From positions 2,108,001 to 2,172,000 of the forward strand of contig NZ_AP026738.1 of NCBI RefSeq assembly GCF_002157685.2: 64,000 bases of DNA, read 5' to 3'. The notes below the pieces were generated by a model that worked only from the letters and a program-made list of their open reading frames with translations, ran no database searches and had not been told where the DNA came from. Below are positions 39,935-49,068 of the stretch, one piece after another (within the stretch, counting starts at the first letter, position 1; every line of letters starts with the position of its first letter). The stretch comes from Comamonas thiooxydans. Lineage in GTDB: Bacteria > Pseudomonadota > Gammaproteobacteria > Burkholderiales > Burkholderiaceae_C. The translations under genes were made by a program, and so were the position numbers.

Positions 39935-40198
39935 ATGGATGCTCGACGCTGGATGTGGATTGTCTGGCCGGCCTTTCTGGCGGCGGCAATCATGGAGATG
40001 GTGGTTTTCGCCTTTGTGGATCCGCTGGATGTGCACTGGCTGGGTTCCCCCCTGGACTGGTCGCGCCAGGCCATCTATACGGTCGCTTTTTTTGCCTTCT
40101 GGGTCGTGACCCTGGTCGGAGGTGCGATGACGGTGATGCTGGGGCGCTCCGTCAGCGATCTCAATGGCGGCATCGTTTCGGAGCCTCTGCCCGAGTAA
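39935..40198 (+). CDS. Small two-helix membrane protein in the cbb3 region
   Basis: 87 residues, starting MDARRWMWIVWPAFLAAAIME. Two hydrophobic segments (about 7-27 and 43-66) suggest two helices, with a short Asp/Trp-rich loop between (DPLDVHWLGSPLDWS). The C-terminus is polar. AAGGAG 7 bases before 39935 fixes this start over an upstream frame. I do not recognise a family with certainty. Its place between ccoH and fnr suggests a link to cbb3 respiration, but that is only context. Confidence 0.8.
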   Translation: MDARRWMWIVWPAFLAAAIMEMVVFAFVDPLDVHWLGSPLDWSRQAIYTVAFFAFWVVTLVGGAMTVMLGRSVSDLNGGIVSEPLPE

Positions 40199-40213
40199 CT
40201 CGCGCAGACAAAA

Positions 40214-40234
40214 AAGCCCGCTGTCCGCGGGCTT
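40214..40234. terminator. Bidirectional terminator between two convergent genes
   Basis: AAGCCCG / CGGGCTT stem preceded by an A-run. On the minus strand it gives a T6 tail 28 bases past the fnr stop, and on the plus strand it ends the small membrane-protein gene. Confidence 0.8.
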
Positions 40235-40261
40235 TGTCCTGAGAGTGTCTGCCGACTTGGT

Positions 40262-40984
40262 TCAGCTCTGACATTGCTGGCTGTTGACGATGCGTTTGAG
40301 CGCCTCGGTATCCAGGATGCGCAGGTGGCGCTGCTTGACTTCCACAATGCCTTCCTCTGCAAATTTGGAGAAAGTGCGGCTCACGGTCTCGAGCTTGAGG
40401 CCCAGGTAACTGCCGATTTCTTCGCGCGTCATGCGCAGCACCAGCTCCGACTTGGAAAAGCCGCGTGCCGACAGACGCTGAACCAGGTTCAGCACAAAGG
40501 CCGCCAGGCGCTCTTCGGCCCGCATGCTGCCCAGCAGCAGCATCACGCCATGCTCGCGCACGATTTCGCGGCTCATGACCTTGTGCACATGGTTCTGCAG
40601 GGCCGTGACCTCGCGCGAGAGCTGCTCCAGTTTGTCAAACGGCATGACGCAGACCTCGGCGTCTTCCAGAGCCACGGCATCACAAGTGTGGTGGTCGTTG
40701 ACGATGCCGTCCAGACCAATGATTTCGCCAGCCATCTGAAAGCCTGTGACCTGATCGCGTCCGTCTTCGGTGGCCACGCTGGTCTTGAAGAAGCCGGTTC
40801 GAATGGCATACAGCGAGGTGAACTCTTCGCCATTGCGAAACAGCAGCCCGCCGCGCTTGACCTTGCGGCGCGTGGCCACAATCTCGTCAATGCGCTCCAT
40901 TTGTTCATCGTCCAGGCCCATGGGCATGCACAGTTCACGCAGATTGCAGTTGGAGCAGGATGCTTTGATGGTCTGAAGATTCAT
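40262..40984 (-). CDS. fnr: FNR-type oxygen-sensing transcription regulator
   Basis: 240-residue Crp/Fnr regulator. The N-terminal Cys cluster is C10, C13, C19 (ASCSNCNLRELCM), with C112 (EVCVMPF) as the fourth ligand expected for an oxygen-labile 4Fe-4S cluster. A cyclic-nucleotide-like domain is followed by a helix-turn-helix with LETVSRTFSKF, holding the E-xx-SR residues that read TTGAT half-sites. It diverges from hemN, and a perfect FNR box lies 113 bases upstream of its start. It probably controls uspA, the cco operon, hemN and itself. Confidence 0.97.
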   Translation of the reverse strand: MNLQTIKASCSNCNLRELCMPMGLDDEQMERIDEIVATRRKVKRGGLLFRNGEEFTSLYAIRTGFFKTSVATEDGRDQVTGFQMAGEIIGLDGIVNDHHTCDAVALEDAEVCVMPFDKLEQLSREVTALQNHVHKVMSREIVREHGVMLLLGSMRAEERLAAFVLNLVQRLSARGFSKSELVLRMTREEIGSYLGLKLETVSRTFSKFAEEGIVEVKQRHLRILDTEALKRIVNSQQCQS

Positions 40985-41096
40985 GGGCTTTTAGCAACGG
41001 CGCAGACAGACACAGAGTGGAGAGTCGCGCTGGTCATTGACCTCGTGGTTGAAGATGAGATGGATCAAATTGTCGCAGCACTTGCCTTGAGGTCTC

Positions 41097-41110
41097 TTGA
41101 TTTTCATCAA
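41097..41110. promoter_or_regulatory. Perfect FNR box between fnr and hemN
   Basis: TTGAT-TTTC-ATCAA matches the consensus exactly. It lies 143 bases before hemN and 113 before fnr. The distance suits activation of hemN from a start site roughly 100 bases upstream of the gene and possible fnr autoregulation. Confidence 0.85.
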
Positions 41111-41252
41111 GGACAGGGTGATTGCCTTGGGGCACATTGCCTATATTCGTTCAAAAACATGCGCTTTTGCCTATTTTGGGCATGATTTTCAGGATCTGAT
41201 TTCCATTGAAATATGCTCCATACAGAGTGTGGGCGCACCCTAACTCCCAGTT

Positions 41253-42635
41253 ATGACCGCAGTCACACCTGAGTTGCTGAGCCGCTTCGATATCCCCGGC
41301 CCACGCTACACATCGTTCCCAACAGCCGACCGTTTTGTTGAGGCTTTTGGTGCAGACGACTACATACTGGCACTCAAGCAGCGCAAGACGCATTCTGGCT
41401 CGCGCGCTTTGCCCCTGTCCGTTTATGTGCATGTGCCGTTCTGTGAGTCGCTTTGCTATTACTGCGCCTGCAACAAGATCGTGACCAAGCATCATGAAAA
41501 GGCTGCCGAGTATCTGGACTACTTGAGCCGCGAGCTGGCCATGCATACCGAGCATTGCGGCAAAGGCCAGCTCGTAAGCCAGCTGCATCTGGGCGGAGGC
41601 ACACCGACCTTCTTCAGCGATGCAGAGTTGCAGCAGCTGATGGTCTTGATGCGTGAGCATTTCAAGCTGGATCCCGCGGGCGAGTACTCCATCGAGGTCG
41701 ATCCGCGCACCGTCAGCAACGAGCGGCTGAGAGCTCTCAAGGACATGGGGTTCAATCGACTGAGCTTTGGCGTGCAGGACTTTGATCCCGCGGTGCAGAA
41801 AGCGGTGCACCGCGAGCAGCCCGCCGAGCAAGTATTTGCGCTGGTGGCCGAGGCACGCCGCCTGGGCTTTGTCTCCATCAATGTGGATCTGATCTACGGC
41901 TTGCCCAGACAAACGCCCGAGTCTTTTGCGCGCACGCTGGCACAGGTCAATGAGCTGCGTCCCGATCGCATTGCACTGTATGCCTATGCGCATCTGCCCG
42001 AGCGCTTCAAGCCGCAAAGGCGTATCGAATCGGCAGACCTGCCCATGGGACAGGACAAGCTGAACATGCTCTCCGGCGCCATTGATGCATTCATGAATGG
42101 CGGCTATGTCTATGTAGGCATGGACCACTTTGCATTGCCTGACGACTCTCTGGCCATTGCCAAGCGCCAGGGGCGCCTGCATCGCAACTTTCAGGGCTAC
42201 AGTACCCAGCCTGATTGCGACCTGATTGCACTGGGCGTATCGGCTATCGGCAAAGTGGGTGCGACCTACAGTCAGAACGTCAAGACTCTTGAAGAGTATT
42301 ACGATGCCGTCGATGGCGGCATGTTGCCCGTGCAGCGCGGACTGGCGCTTTCGCGTGATGATCTGGTGCGCAGAGCCGTCATCATGTCCATCATGTGCCA
42401 GGGCTCTGTCCTGTATGAGCCCATGGAGCAGGCCTGGCTCATCAATTTCCGCGAGTACTTCGCTGCGGAGCTGGATGCGCTGGCAGAGATGCAGCGCAAC
42501 GGCTTGGTCGAGCTGTCCGTCGAGGGCTTCAGGGTCACTGGCCTGGGCTGGTTTTTTGTGCGCGGAGTAGCCATGCTGTTTGACCGATATTTGCAGGCCG
42601 ACCGGAACCGCGCCCGCTTTTCGCGCATCATCTAG
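41253..42635 (+). CDS. hemN: Oxygen-independent coproporphyrinogen III oxidase
   Basis: Radical SAM enzyme that decarboxylates coproporphyrinogen III without oxygen, allowing heme synthesis under low oxygen. The 460-residue protein carries the cluster motif CESLCYYCAC (about 62-71) after VYVHVPF, the SAM-binding LHLGGGTPTF and the HemN NVDLIYGLPRQT segment. KLNML and the C-terminal HemN domain are also present. It diverges from fnr across an FNR box, consistent with induction together with the cbb3 oxidase. Confidence 0.97.
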   Translation: MTAVTPELLSRFDIPGPRYTSFPTADRFVEAFGADDYILALKQRKTHSGSRALPLSVYVHVPFCESLCYYCACNKIVTKHHEKAAEYLDYLSRELAMHTEHCGKGQLVSQLHLGGGTPTFFSDAELQQLMVLMREHFKLDPAGEYSIEVDPRTVSNERLRALKDMGFNRLSFGVQDFDPAVQKAVHREQPAEQVFALVAEARRLGFVSINVDLIYGLPRQTPESFARTLAQVNELRPDRIALYAYAHLPERFKPQRRIESADLPMGQDKLNMLSGAIDAFMNGGYVYVGMDHFALPDDSLAIAKRQGRLHRNFQGYSTQPDCDLIALGVSAIGKVGATYSQNVKTLEEYYDAVDGGMLPVQRGLALSRDDLVRRAVIMSIMCQGSVLYEPMEQAWLINFREYFAAELDALAEMQRNGLVELSVEGFRVTGLGWFFVRGVAMLFDRYLQADRNRARFSRII

Positions 42636-42638
42636 CGC

Positions 42639-43352
42639 ATGTTGTTTTCGCTGGTCTGGACTGCTTTGATCATGGGGCTCGTGGGTGGGCCCCATTGTCT
42701 TGTGATGTGCGCTGCTCCCTGCAGTGTGGTCACAGCAGCGAAGCCTGTCGGCGGCGGGCAGCCAGTTGTCGTGCTCGGCCTGCAAAAACGCCAATGGCTG
42801 CGTACCAGCCTGTTTCATCTGGGCCGCATCGCTGCCTATGCCCTGCTGGGAGGAATTGCGGCCGTGGCCATGGAAAGTCTGTCCTGGCTGACCAGTCAGA
42901 CAACGGCATTGCAGAAACTGTGGACGCTGATGCATGTGGCGGTCATGGCCTGGGGACTGGCCATGGTGGTGCAGGCGCGGCAGCCAGCCTGGCTGGAGCG
43001 GGCGGGGCGTTCCGTCTGGGCCAGGGTTCAGCCCTGGGTCACCGCGCCGGGCGGCAGTCTGGCAGCAGGCTTTGCCTGGGCACTGATGCCTTGTGGTTTG
43101 CTGTATTCGGCGGTGTTGGTGGCGGCCTTGAGTGGCGGCGCCTGGCAAGGTGCTTTGTCAATGGCAGCCTTTGCCGTTGGTGGTGCACTGTGGCTGCTGG
43201 CGGGGCCTTGGCTGTGGCAACTGGGGCAGTCGCATGTCAATGCATTGCGGGCCAGGTGGGGCACCAGAGTTGCAGGTCTGATGCTGATTGGTGTTGCGAG
43301 TTGGGCTTTGTGGATGGACCTGGTCTACAAACCCAGCCTTTGGTGCCGATAA
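42639..43352 (+). CDS. TauE/SafE (UreH-type) membrane protein
   Basis: 237-residue integral membrane protein with about six helices. It opens with LVWTALIMGLVGGPHCLVMCAAPCS, whose conserved H and two Cys resemble the DsbD-like/UreH group often found in cbb3 clusters. A second repeat begins AGFAWALMPCGLLYSAVLVAAL. The Cys-Pro pairs hint at metal (copper) or thiol transport; the substrate is unknown. It starts 3 bases after hemN, so it is very probably cotranscribed and FNR-dependent. Confidence 0.87.
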   Translation: MLFSLVWTALIMGLVGGPHCLVMCAAPCSVVTAAKPVGGGQPVVVLGLQKRQWLRTSLFHLGRIAAYALLGGIAAVAMESLSWLTSQTTALQKLWTLMHVAVMAWGLAMVVQARQPAWLERAGRSVWARVQPWVTAPGGSLAAGFAWALMPCGLLYSAVLVAALSGGAWQGALSMAAFAVGGALWLLAGPWLWQLGQSHVNALRARWGTRVAGLMLIGVASWALWMDLVYKPSLWCR

Positions 43353-43462
43353 GTCACACAAGAGGGGGTTGTTGACGCTGTTTGCATCCCAACAGACCCT
43401 AGTCATGCTTGAGCAGTCATGGAACTGCGGAATAATGTCTTATCTTGTGTGTAGCGCTCAAA

Positions 43463-44707
43463 GTGAATCGTTTCGTTGCTATTGATATCGGACAACTGCG
43501 TATCGGCATGTATGTCCATCTGGAGACTGGCTGGTTGCGCCATCCGTTTCCCGTCAGCAGCTTCAAGATTGTCAATGACGAGCAGTTGCAGACACTCAGA
43601 ACCCTGAAGCTCAAGGCAGTCCAGGTTGATCTATCGAGAAGCGATCTGGAATCAGCGGCTGCGCCTCCGGCGGCAGACCCTCAACTCGTTCCTCCCCCCC
43701 CCGAGAATGATGCGCATGCATGGCGCAACAGCATTTTGAGCGTGCAATCCAGGTTTCTGGGTGCGGTTTCCGTATTTGATGACGTGCAGGCCTTGTTGCC
43801 AGCCAACCCCGAGAAGGCGCGGACAACGACGGATATGCTGGTTGCGCAGCAAGTCGTCAAACTGGCGCAGGCTCGTGATCTGAGTTTGCATCTGCTCGCG
43901 GATACGGGGGGGGCCACCTTTGGCGTTCATGGTGTCAACGTCTCTGTACTGAGCCTGCTGCTGGGTAAGACGCTGGGCCTGTGCGATGACGTATTGAAGG
44001 ATCTGGGCTCGGCAGCCCTGTTGCATGACATCGGCAAGCCGGGGCTTGAGATTTCTGCATCGGCCAATGCACTGAATCAAGGCACGGGCCGCACGCCTCT
44101 GCGAGAGACCGTGTATGCGCGGCATGTCGGAGAGTCGGTGGCATTGGCTCTATCCATGGGCTATCCTCCTTCCGTCACGACGGCCATTGCCCAGCATCAT
44201 GAATGGGCCGATGGGTCAGGCTTTCCACTTGGCTTGCTGGCCGAAGATATGGACATTGCCGGACAGATCCTGGCGCTGGTCAATAATTTTGAGCGCTTGT
44301 GCAATCTGCCACTGCAAGGCAACGAAATGACGCCTCATGAAGCCATGGCTGCGCTGTACGGACAGTATCGCCAGCGATATGCGCCCGATGTGCTCAAGGC
44401 ATTCGTGCAGACCTTGGGGGTCTATCCGCCGGGTTCTTTGGTGGAACTAAGCGATGGGCGGATGGGCGTAGTGGTGTCTGTCAACACCAGCCAGTCGCTC
44501 AAGCCGCAGGTGCTGACCTATGACATGCAGGCCCCGCAGAAGCTGCGGTTCGTGGATTTGCTTGAATATGTGGGTCTGGGTATTCGCCGAGGTTTGACGC
44601 GAAATCAGCTTTCTCGAAATGCGTTAGAAGCTTTACAGCCGCAAAGGCGTCTTTGCTACTTTTTTGACAGTTCTGCAGCACCTGCTGCCGAGAAAGACCT
44701 CGCGTGA
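43463..44707 (+). CDS. HD-GYP domain protein (cyclic-di-GMP phosphodiesterase)
   Basis: 414-residue protein from a GTG start. The N-terminal part (about 1-120) resembles the DUF3391 domain, starting NRFVAIDIGQLRIGMYVHLETGWLRHPF. The HD-GYP domain (about 145-330) has HDIGK in AALLHDIGKPGLE and HHEWADGSGFP, close to the canonical HHE-xx-DG-G-P core, so c-di-GMP hydrolysis is predicted. A TTG 18 bases earlier is an alternative start. Its end overlaps the next gene by 4 bases (GTGA), implying translational coupling to a GGDEF-EAL protein. Confidence 0.9.
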   Translation: MNRFVAIDIGQLRIGMYVHLETGWLRHPFPVSSFKIVNDEQLQTLRTLKLKAVQVDLSRSDLESAAAPPAADPQLVPPPPENDAHAWRNSILSVQSRFLGAVSVFDDVQALLPANPEKARTTTDMLVAQQVVKLAQARDLSLHLLADTGGATFGVHGVNVSVLSLLLGKTLGLCDDVLKDLGSAALLHDIGKPGLEISASANALNQGTGRTPLRETVYARHVGESVALALSMGYPPSVTTAIAQHHEWADGSGFPLGLLAEDMDIAGQILALVNNFERLCNLPLQGNEMTPHEAMAALYGQYRQRYAPDVLKAFVQTLGVYPPGSLVELSDGRMGVVVSVNTSQSLKPQVLTYDMQAPQKLRFVDLLEYVGLGIRRGLTRNQLSRNALEALQPQRRLCYFFDSSAAPAAEKDLA

Positions 44708-47193
44708 CTTTGCAGCAGAGTTTTCTGATTGACCCTCTGCTTGCCTCCATGCTCGATGGTTTGCAGGAGGCGGTCTGGCTGCTGGATGCGCAGACATTGC
44801 GTGTCGTGCATGCCAATGCAGCCAGTATGCAGCTCACAGGCTACACGCCCGAGCAGGCGCAGGAGCAGTACGTCGATGTGCTGTGCGCCTCCCTGGTGCA
44901 AAAAGCGTTCTGGCAGGATGCCTCAAACTGGGTGGGTGGGGCGAAATTTCTCACAGAAATTTGTACAGCCACTGGCTCATTGACAGCTGTGGAGATGGGG
45001 GTGAGCTCCATCGCCCTGAATCCACGCTGGTTGATGCTCACCATGCTCGACCGCAGCGAGCAGTTGCGGCACGAGAGCGAACTGGACATGCTGCTTGCAG
45101 AGTTGCGGGCGACACTTGAGTCCGCTGCAGATGGCATGCTGGTCTGTGATCTGCGCGGCGGCATTCGGGCATTCAATCACCGTTTCGCGGAGCTGTGGCA
45201 ACTACCCGAACCCCTGCTCGTGCAGCGAGATGATGCGGCCGTCTTTGCCCATTTGGAGGCGCAGACCATCAGCAGCGAGAGCCAGTTCACTCTTTTACAG
45301 GATGCACAGGACCTGTCGGCTCCTGAAACCTCGGAGGTTCTGCAACTGCTCAGTGGCAGGGTTCTGGAGCGCCGCTCCGTGCCTCAGCTCAGTCGCGGTG
45401 TGGCGATAGGGCGTATCTACTCCTATCGAGACATCACGGTGGAATCCAGCTCGGCGACAGAACTGCGTCTGGCTGCAAGAGTGTTCGAGTCCAGCCTGGA
45501 CGGTATCTTCATTGCCGATGCCGATGGTGTCATCGTTCAGGTCAACCCGGCTGGCGGGCAGTTGCTGCATGGCAAGGCGGTGCTTGGGCTCGCTGCCTGG
45601 ACGCTGTTCGAGTCCGAGGGAGGGCCTGTGTCCGACCTGCTGGAACTGGCCGCCGCGCGCTGGGATGTGGGCAGCTTCTGGGAGGGCAATCTTTGGCTCA
45701 AGCAGAGTGAAGGTCAGCGCTGCGCGGTCTGGCTGTCCTGGGTGGCATTGCGTGACGGCTATGGGCGTCTGGTACAAAGCATTGGCTTTATGCGCGACAT
45801 GACCATGCAGCGCAGTGCCCAAAAGCAGATTGAACAGCTAGCTTACAGTGATGCGTTGACAGGGCTGCCCAATCGCCTGAGTTTGAGCCGTCATGTGCAA
45901 GCCGCCATCACTGCTGCGCGCTTCACACAGCAGCCCTTCAGCATTCTGTTTCTGGACCTGGACCGTTTCAAGATCATCAACGATTCACTGGGCCATGACT
46001 TCGGCGACCGGGTGCTCAAGCTGGTTGCTCAGCGGCTGAGCGGCCTGCTGCGCCCTGCCGATGTGCTGTGTCGTCAGGGCGGGGACGAATTTGTTCTCTA
46101 TCTGCACGATTGCACGGGGGAAGGGGCTTCGGCCGTGGCCGCCCGTATTCTGGACGAAATGCGCCAGCCCTTCATGCTTGACGGTCTGGGTTTTTCCGTT
46201 CAGTGCAGCATTGGGGCTGCGCAATTTCCAGCGGATGGTTTGACGCTGGACGAGCTGATTCGTCAGGCCGATATCGCCATGTATCGTGTCAAGGAGCGTG
46301 GACGCGGCAATTTCAGCTTCTACCAGCCGCAAATGAGTGCGGGGCTGCTCTCGCGCATGAAGCTGGAGCATGCCATGCGCCAGGCGCTGGACAAGGGGCA
46401 TATGGCCGTGCACTTTCAGCCACAGGTACATATCCGTTCGGGTCGCATCGTGGCGGCAGAGGCTTTGCTTCGATGGACGGACCCCGAACTCGGGGTGATC
46501 TCTCCTGCTGCCTTCATTCCGCTGGCGGAGGAGTCCGGCTATGTGGTTGCGCTGGATGCCTGGGTGCTGGAGCAATCAGTGCAAGAGGCGGCGCGCTGGC
46601 TGGCTATGGGCATGCCCGTCAAGGTATCGGTGAATGTCTCCGCGCTGGAGTTCAGGCAGCCGGACTTTGTGGATCGCCTCAAATACGTGCTGGAAGCCAG
46701 CGGCTTGCCGGCACAGTGGCTGGAGCTGGAGCTGACCGAGAGCATTTTGCTGCAGGAGGCGCAGGAAATGGCTTTGCGCGTGCATCAGATCGCAGAACTG
46801 GGTGTGGGCCTGGTCATTGACGACTTCGGTACCGGCTATTCGAGCTTGGCTTATTTGAAAAAACTGCCGATCTCCAAGATCAAGATCGACCAGAGTTTTG
46901 TGCGCGGCCTGCCGCACGATGCGGGAGACAAGGCCATTGTGGGCGCCATCATCAGCATGGGGCAGGCACTGGGTGTGGAACTTGTGGCAGAAGGTGTGGA
47001 AACGCAGGAACAATGCCAGGCCATTGAGCAGTTACAGGGTGACTACTTTCAGGGCTATCTGTGCTCGCCAGCCTTGCCAGCGGAGCAATTCCGAAAGCGC
47101 TTGGAGCTGGGTGCATCCGAGCAGGAGCCGAGAGTTCAGCAGTATTCGTCGGATGACGATGCCAGTGGTATTCATATTGCAGGGCTGCAATAG
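44704..47193 (+). CDS. PAS-GGDEF-EAL cyclic-di-GMP signalling protein
   Basis: 829 residues from a GTG start. Two or three PAS-like regions (about 10-120, 130-250, 255-385) are followed by a GGDEF domain with intact GGDEF at about 458 and an RPAD I-site five residues before it. An EAL domain begins near 555 with AEALLRW and DDFGTGYSSLAYLKKLP. Both catalytic motifs look intact, so it could make or break c-di-GMP depending on PAS input. No membrane segment is evident. It is coupled to the upstream HD-GYP gene. Confidence 0.95.
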   Translation: MTLQQSFLIDPLLASMLDGLQEAVWLLDAQTLRVVHANAASMQLTGYTPEQAQEQYVDVLCASLVQKAFWQDASNWVGGAKFLTEICTATGSLTAVEMGVSSIALNPRWLMLTMLDRSEQLRHESELDMLLAELRATLESAADGMLVCDLRGGIRAFNHRFAELWQLPEPLLVQRDDAAVFAHLEAQTISSESQFTLLQDAQDLSAPETSEVLQLLSGRVLERRSVPQLSRGVAIGRIYSYRDITVESSSATELRLAARVFESSLDGIFIADADGVIVQVNPAGGQLLHGKAVLGLAAWTLFESEGGPVSDLLELAAARWDVGSFWEGNLWLKQSEGQRCAVWLSWVALRDGYGRLVQSIGFMRDMTMQRSAQKQIEQLAYSDALTGLPNRLSLSRHVQAAITAARFTQQPFSILFLDLDRFKIINDSLGHDFGDRVLKLVAQRLSGLLRPADVLCRQGGDEFVLYLHDCTGEGASAVAARILDEMRQPFMLDGLGFSVQCSIGAAQFPADGLTLDELIRQADIAMYRVKERGRGNFSFYQPQMSAGLLSRMKLEHAMRQALDKGHMAVHFQPQVHIRSGRIVAAEALLRWTDPELGVISPAAFIPLAEESGYVVALDAWVLEQSVQEAARWLAMGMPVKVSVNVSALEFRQPDFVDRLKYVLEASGLPAQWLELELTESILLQEAQEMALRVHQIAELGVGLVIDDFGTGYSSLAYLKKLPISKIKIDQSFVRGLPHDAGDKAIVGAIISMGQALGVELVAEGVETQEQCQAIEQLQGDYFQGYLCSPALPAEQFRKRLELGASEQEPRVQQYSSDDDASGIHIAGLQ

Positions 47194-47377
47194 TCGGAGG
47201 GCATGCTTTTTTTTGCTAGGTTTCCTATCGTCTGATTTGACGATGCGCAGTTTGTGAGGACTCAGCAAAATCAAGCCATTTCTTGGGCCGACTTCCGGGT
47301 GCGTGCATCAATGAAGAACGCGCGCAGAGTTGAGTAACTGTGCGGTATTTGATGGGCCGGATTTTTTGAGACAGCAA

Positions 47378-48628
47378 ATGCCCAAAAGCGATTACGCAAC
47401 TTTTGATTTCTACAACTATCGCCCGAATGCTCTTCAGGCCGTCACCGGCTTTCCCGTTCCGTATGCTGTGGAGCCTGAGGCAGCTTCTTCGCCGGAACAG
47501 GCCTCGGTCATCGGTACCGAAGCCCTGAGTCAACTGATTACTGCGCTGTACGAGTCAGCCATGGACCCTCAGAACTGGAGGGTATTTCTGGAGCTGTTGC
47601 GCTCAAGCGCCAATGGCAACTATGCCTCGCTCGTGGTGCGCGACCCTCATGGTGAGAATGTGGGCTGGGTGATTTCAGCAACGGGCGGTCGCTCCGAGGT
47701 CATTCCTTACGACCCTTATGCGCAATGGAGTCCGTTTCTCGGTATCGTCAAGGACAAGGTGCTCACCCTGTTGGATGTGATGACGGAGGCCGAATGGCAT
47801 TCCTGTCGCTACTACACCGACTGGTGCAAGGGGGTGGACATCGAGCACATTCTGGCCGTGGATGTCATGACCGATAACGGCTGCTCCTATGGTTGGCGTA
47901 TCACGCGGCCTGCGGCGGCGGGAGCATTCGAGTCAACACATCTGGACGTGGTGCGCATGTTGGTGCCGCACCTCAAGCGGGTGTTGAACATGCAACTGAA
48001 TCTGCATCGTGACCGGCAGGTCATTTCGCTGTACGGGCGTGCCACTGCGCAGCTGATGATGGGCGTGGTCATTCTCGATCAGACGGGGAAAATGATCGAG
48101 GCCAACCCAGCAGCCACCACCATTCTGAACGTGGGCGATGGAATACGGGTCAACAACGGTGCGCTCGAGGCCGTCTATGCCAATGACAATCGCCGGCTGC
48201 AGCGTCTGATCCGTGATGCCTTGCTTTCTCCCAAGCTGGAGAGCATCTCCATGACCGAGGGCATGTCCATCACTCGCCAGTCCGGTCAACTCAACTGGGG
48301 CGTGGTGGTGCAAAGCATCTCTCCCGATGAATGGACCGAAGGCAAGCAACGTCCCAGCGTAGCGGTTTTTCTGCGTGATACGACGGGCAAGGCAGAGCCA
48401 CCCGTCAAGCTCACGCAGCAGCTTTTCCATCTGACTCCTGCAGAGACGGCAGTGGCCACGCATCTGAGCAACGGCATGTCTTTGGAGGAGGCGGCCGAGG
48501 CTCTGGGTATCAAACCCAATACTGCCCGCGCCCATTTGCGCTCCATCTTCTCCAAGACAGGGGTTCGTCGTCAGACCGAACTGGTGCGACTCTTTCTCAA
48601 CAGCGTGGCCTGGTTGGGCAATCATTGA
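47378..48628 (+). CDS. LuxR-family regulator with PAS-like region
   Basis: 416-residue regulator. The C-terminal helix-turn-helix (about 350-405) reads LTPAETAVATHLSNGMSLEEAAEALGIKPNTARAHLRSIFSKTG, typical of LuxR/FixJ outputs. A PAS-like stretch lies in the middle (VVILDQTGKMIEANPAA near 243), while the N-terminal 200 residues are not recognised. The ATG at 47378 is chosen; a TTG at 47330 would add 16 residues. It follows the GGDEF-EAL gene by 184 bases without a clear terminator. Its signal is unknown. Confidence 0.88.
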   Translation: MPKSDYATFDFYNYRPNALQAVTGFPVPYAVEPEAASSPEQASVIGTEALSQLITALYESAMDPQNWRVFLELLRSSANGNYASLVVRDPHGENVGWVISATGGRSEVIPYDPYAQWSPFLGIVKDKVLTLLDVMTEAEWHSCRYYTDWCKGVDIEHILAVDVMTDNGCSYGWRITRPAAAGAFESTHLDVVRMLVPHLKRVLNMQLNLHRDRQVISLYGRATAQLMMGVVILDQTGKMIEANPAATTILNVGDGIRVNNGALEAVYANDNRRLQRLIRDALLSPKLESISMTEGMSITRQSGQLNWGVVVQSISPDEWTEGKQRPSVAVFLRDTTGKAEPPVKLTQQLFHLTPAETAVATHLSNGMSLEEAAEALGIKPNTARAHLRSIFSKTGVRRQTELVRLFLNSVAWLGNH

Positions 48629-48649
48629 TTCCAGCCCGGAAAACAGGCA

Positions 48650-48675
48650 AAAAAGGCCCGCATGCGGGCTGTTTC
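48650..48675 (+). terminator. Rho-independent terminator after the LuxR-type gene
   Basis: GCCCGC-AT-GCGGGC palindrome with an A-run before and TGTTTCTTG after, about 25 bases past the stop. Confidence 0.75.
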
Positions 48676-48770
48676 TTGTGTCTGGTTGGAAGCGGTTGCC
48701 AGCGTGGGGCTTGCATTTGTCATCGCCTCGTGGCTGCTGGAGTCGCAGTCATGACGCGTGAAGTCGTCAT

Positions 48771-49019
48771 TCACTGGCTGGGTCCTGCCTTAGAGGTCGG
48801 CACTTTCACGGCGGAGACGCTGCCTGCAAGGTTGAAACCAGCTTCGGCTCCTCGAATGAGAAAAGCACGCGACGGGCTGAGGTGTTTGTGGGCAGTGGCT
48901 GTAGGGTGGTGCTCGTCCCTGGTCTTCTTGAAAGCTGGAGGAGATGGACGAATGGCAGCTGCGGCAGCGCTTACCAGATTGAGTGTTGAGTACAGGACTC
49001 CAGAAAGTAAAAGCAACAT
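48771..49019 (-). CDS. Doubtful small secreted protein
   Basis: 82-codon open frame starting MLLLLSGVLYSTLNLVSAAAAA, which reads like a signal peptide, followed by a polar basic region. There is no recognised domain and no clear ribosome site. The same DNA is also open on the plus strand (48625-49038) without better features. The 440 bases from 48629 to 49068 otherwise contain only the terminator at 48650. Confidence 0.25.
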   Translation of the reverse strand: MLLLLSGVLYSTLNLVSAAAAAIRPSPPAFKKTRDEHHPTATAHKHLSPSRAFLIRGAEAGFNLAGSVSAVKVPTSKAGPSQ

Positions 49020-49068
49020 AGTGGAGAGCTATGGGTAAACTATTGCTGATTAATTCAGTGAGGCATGT

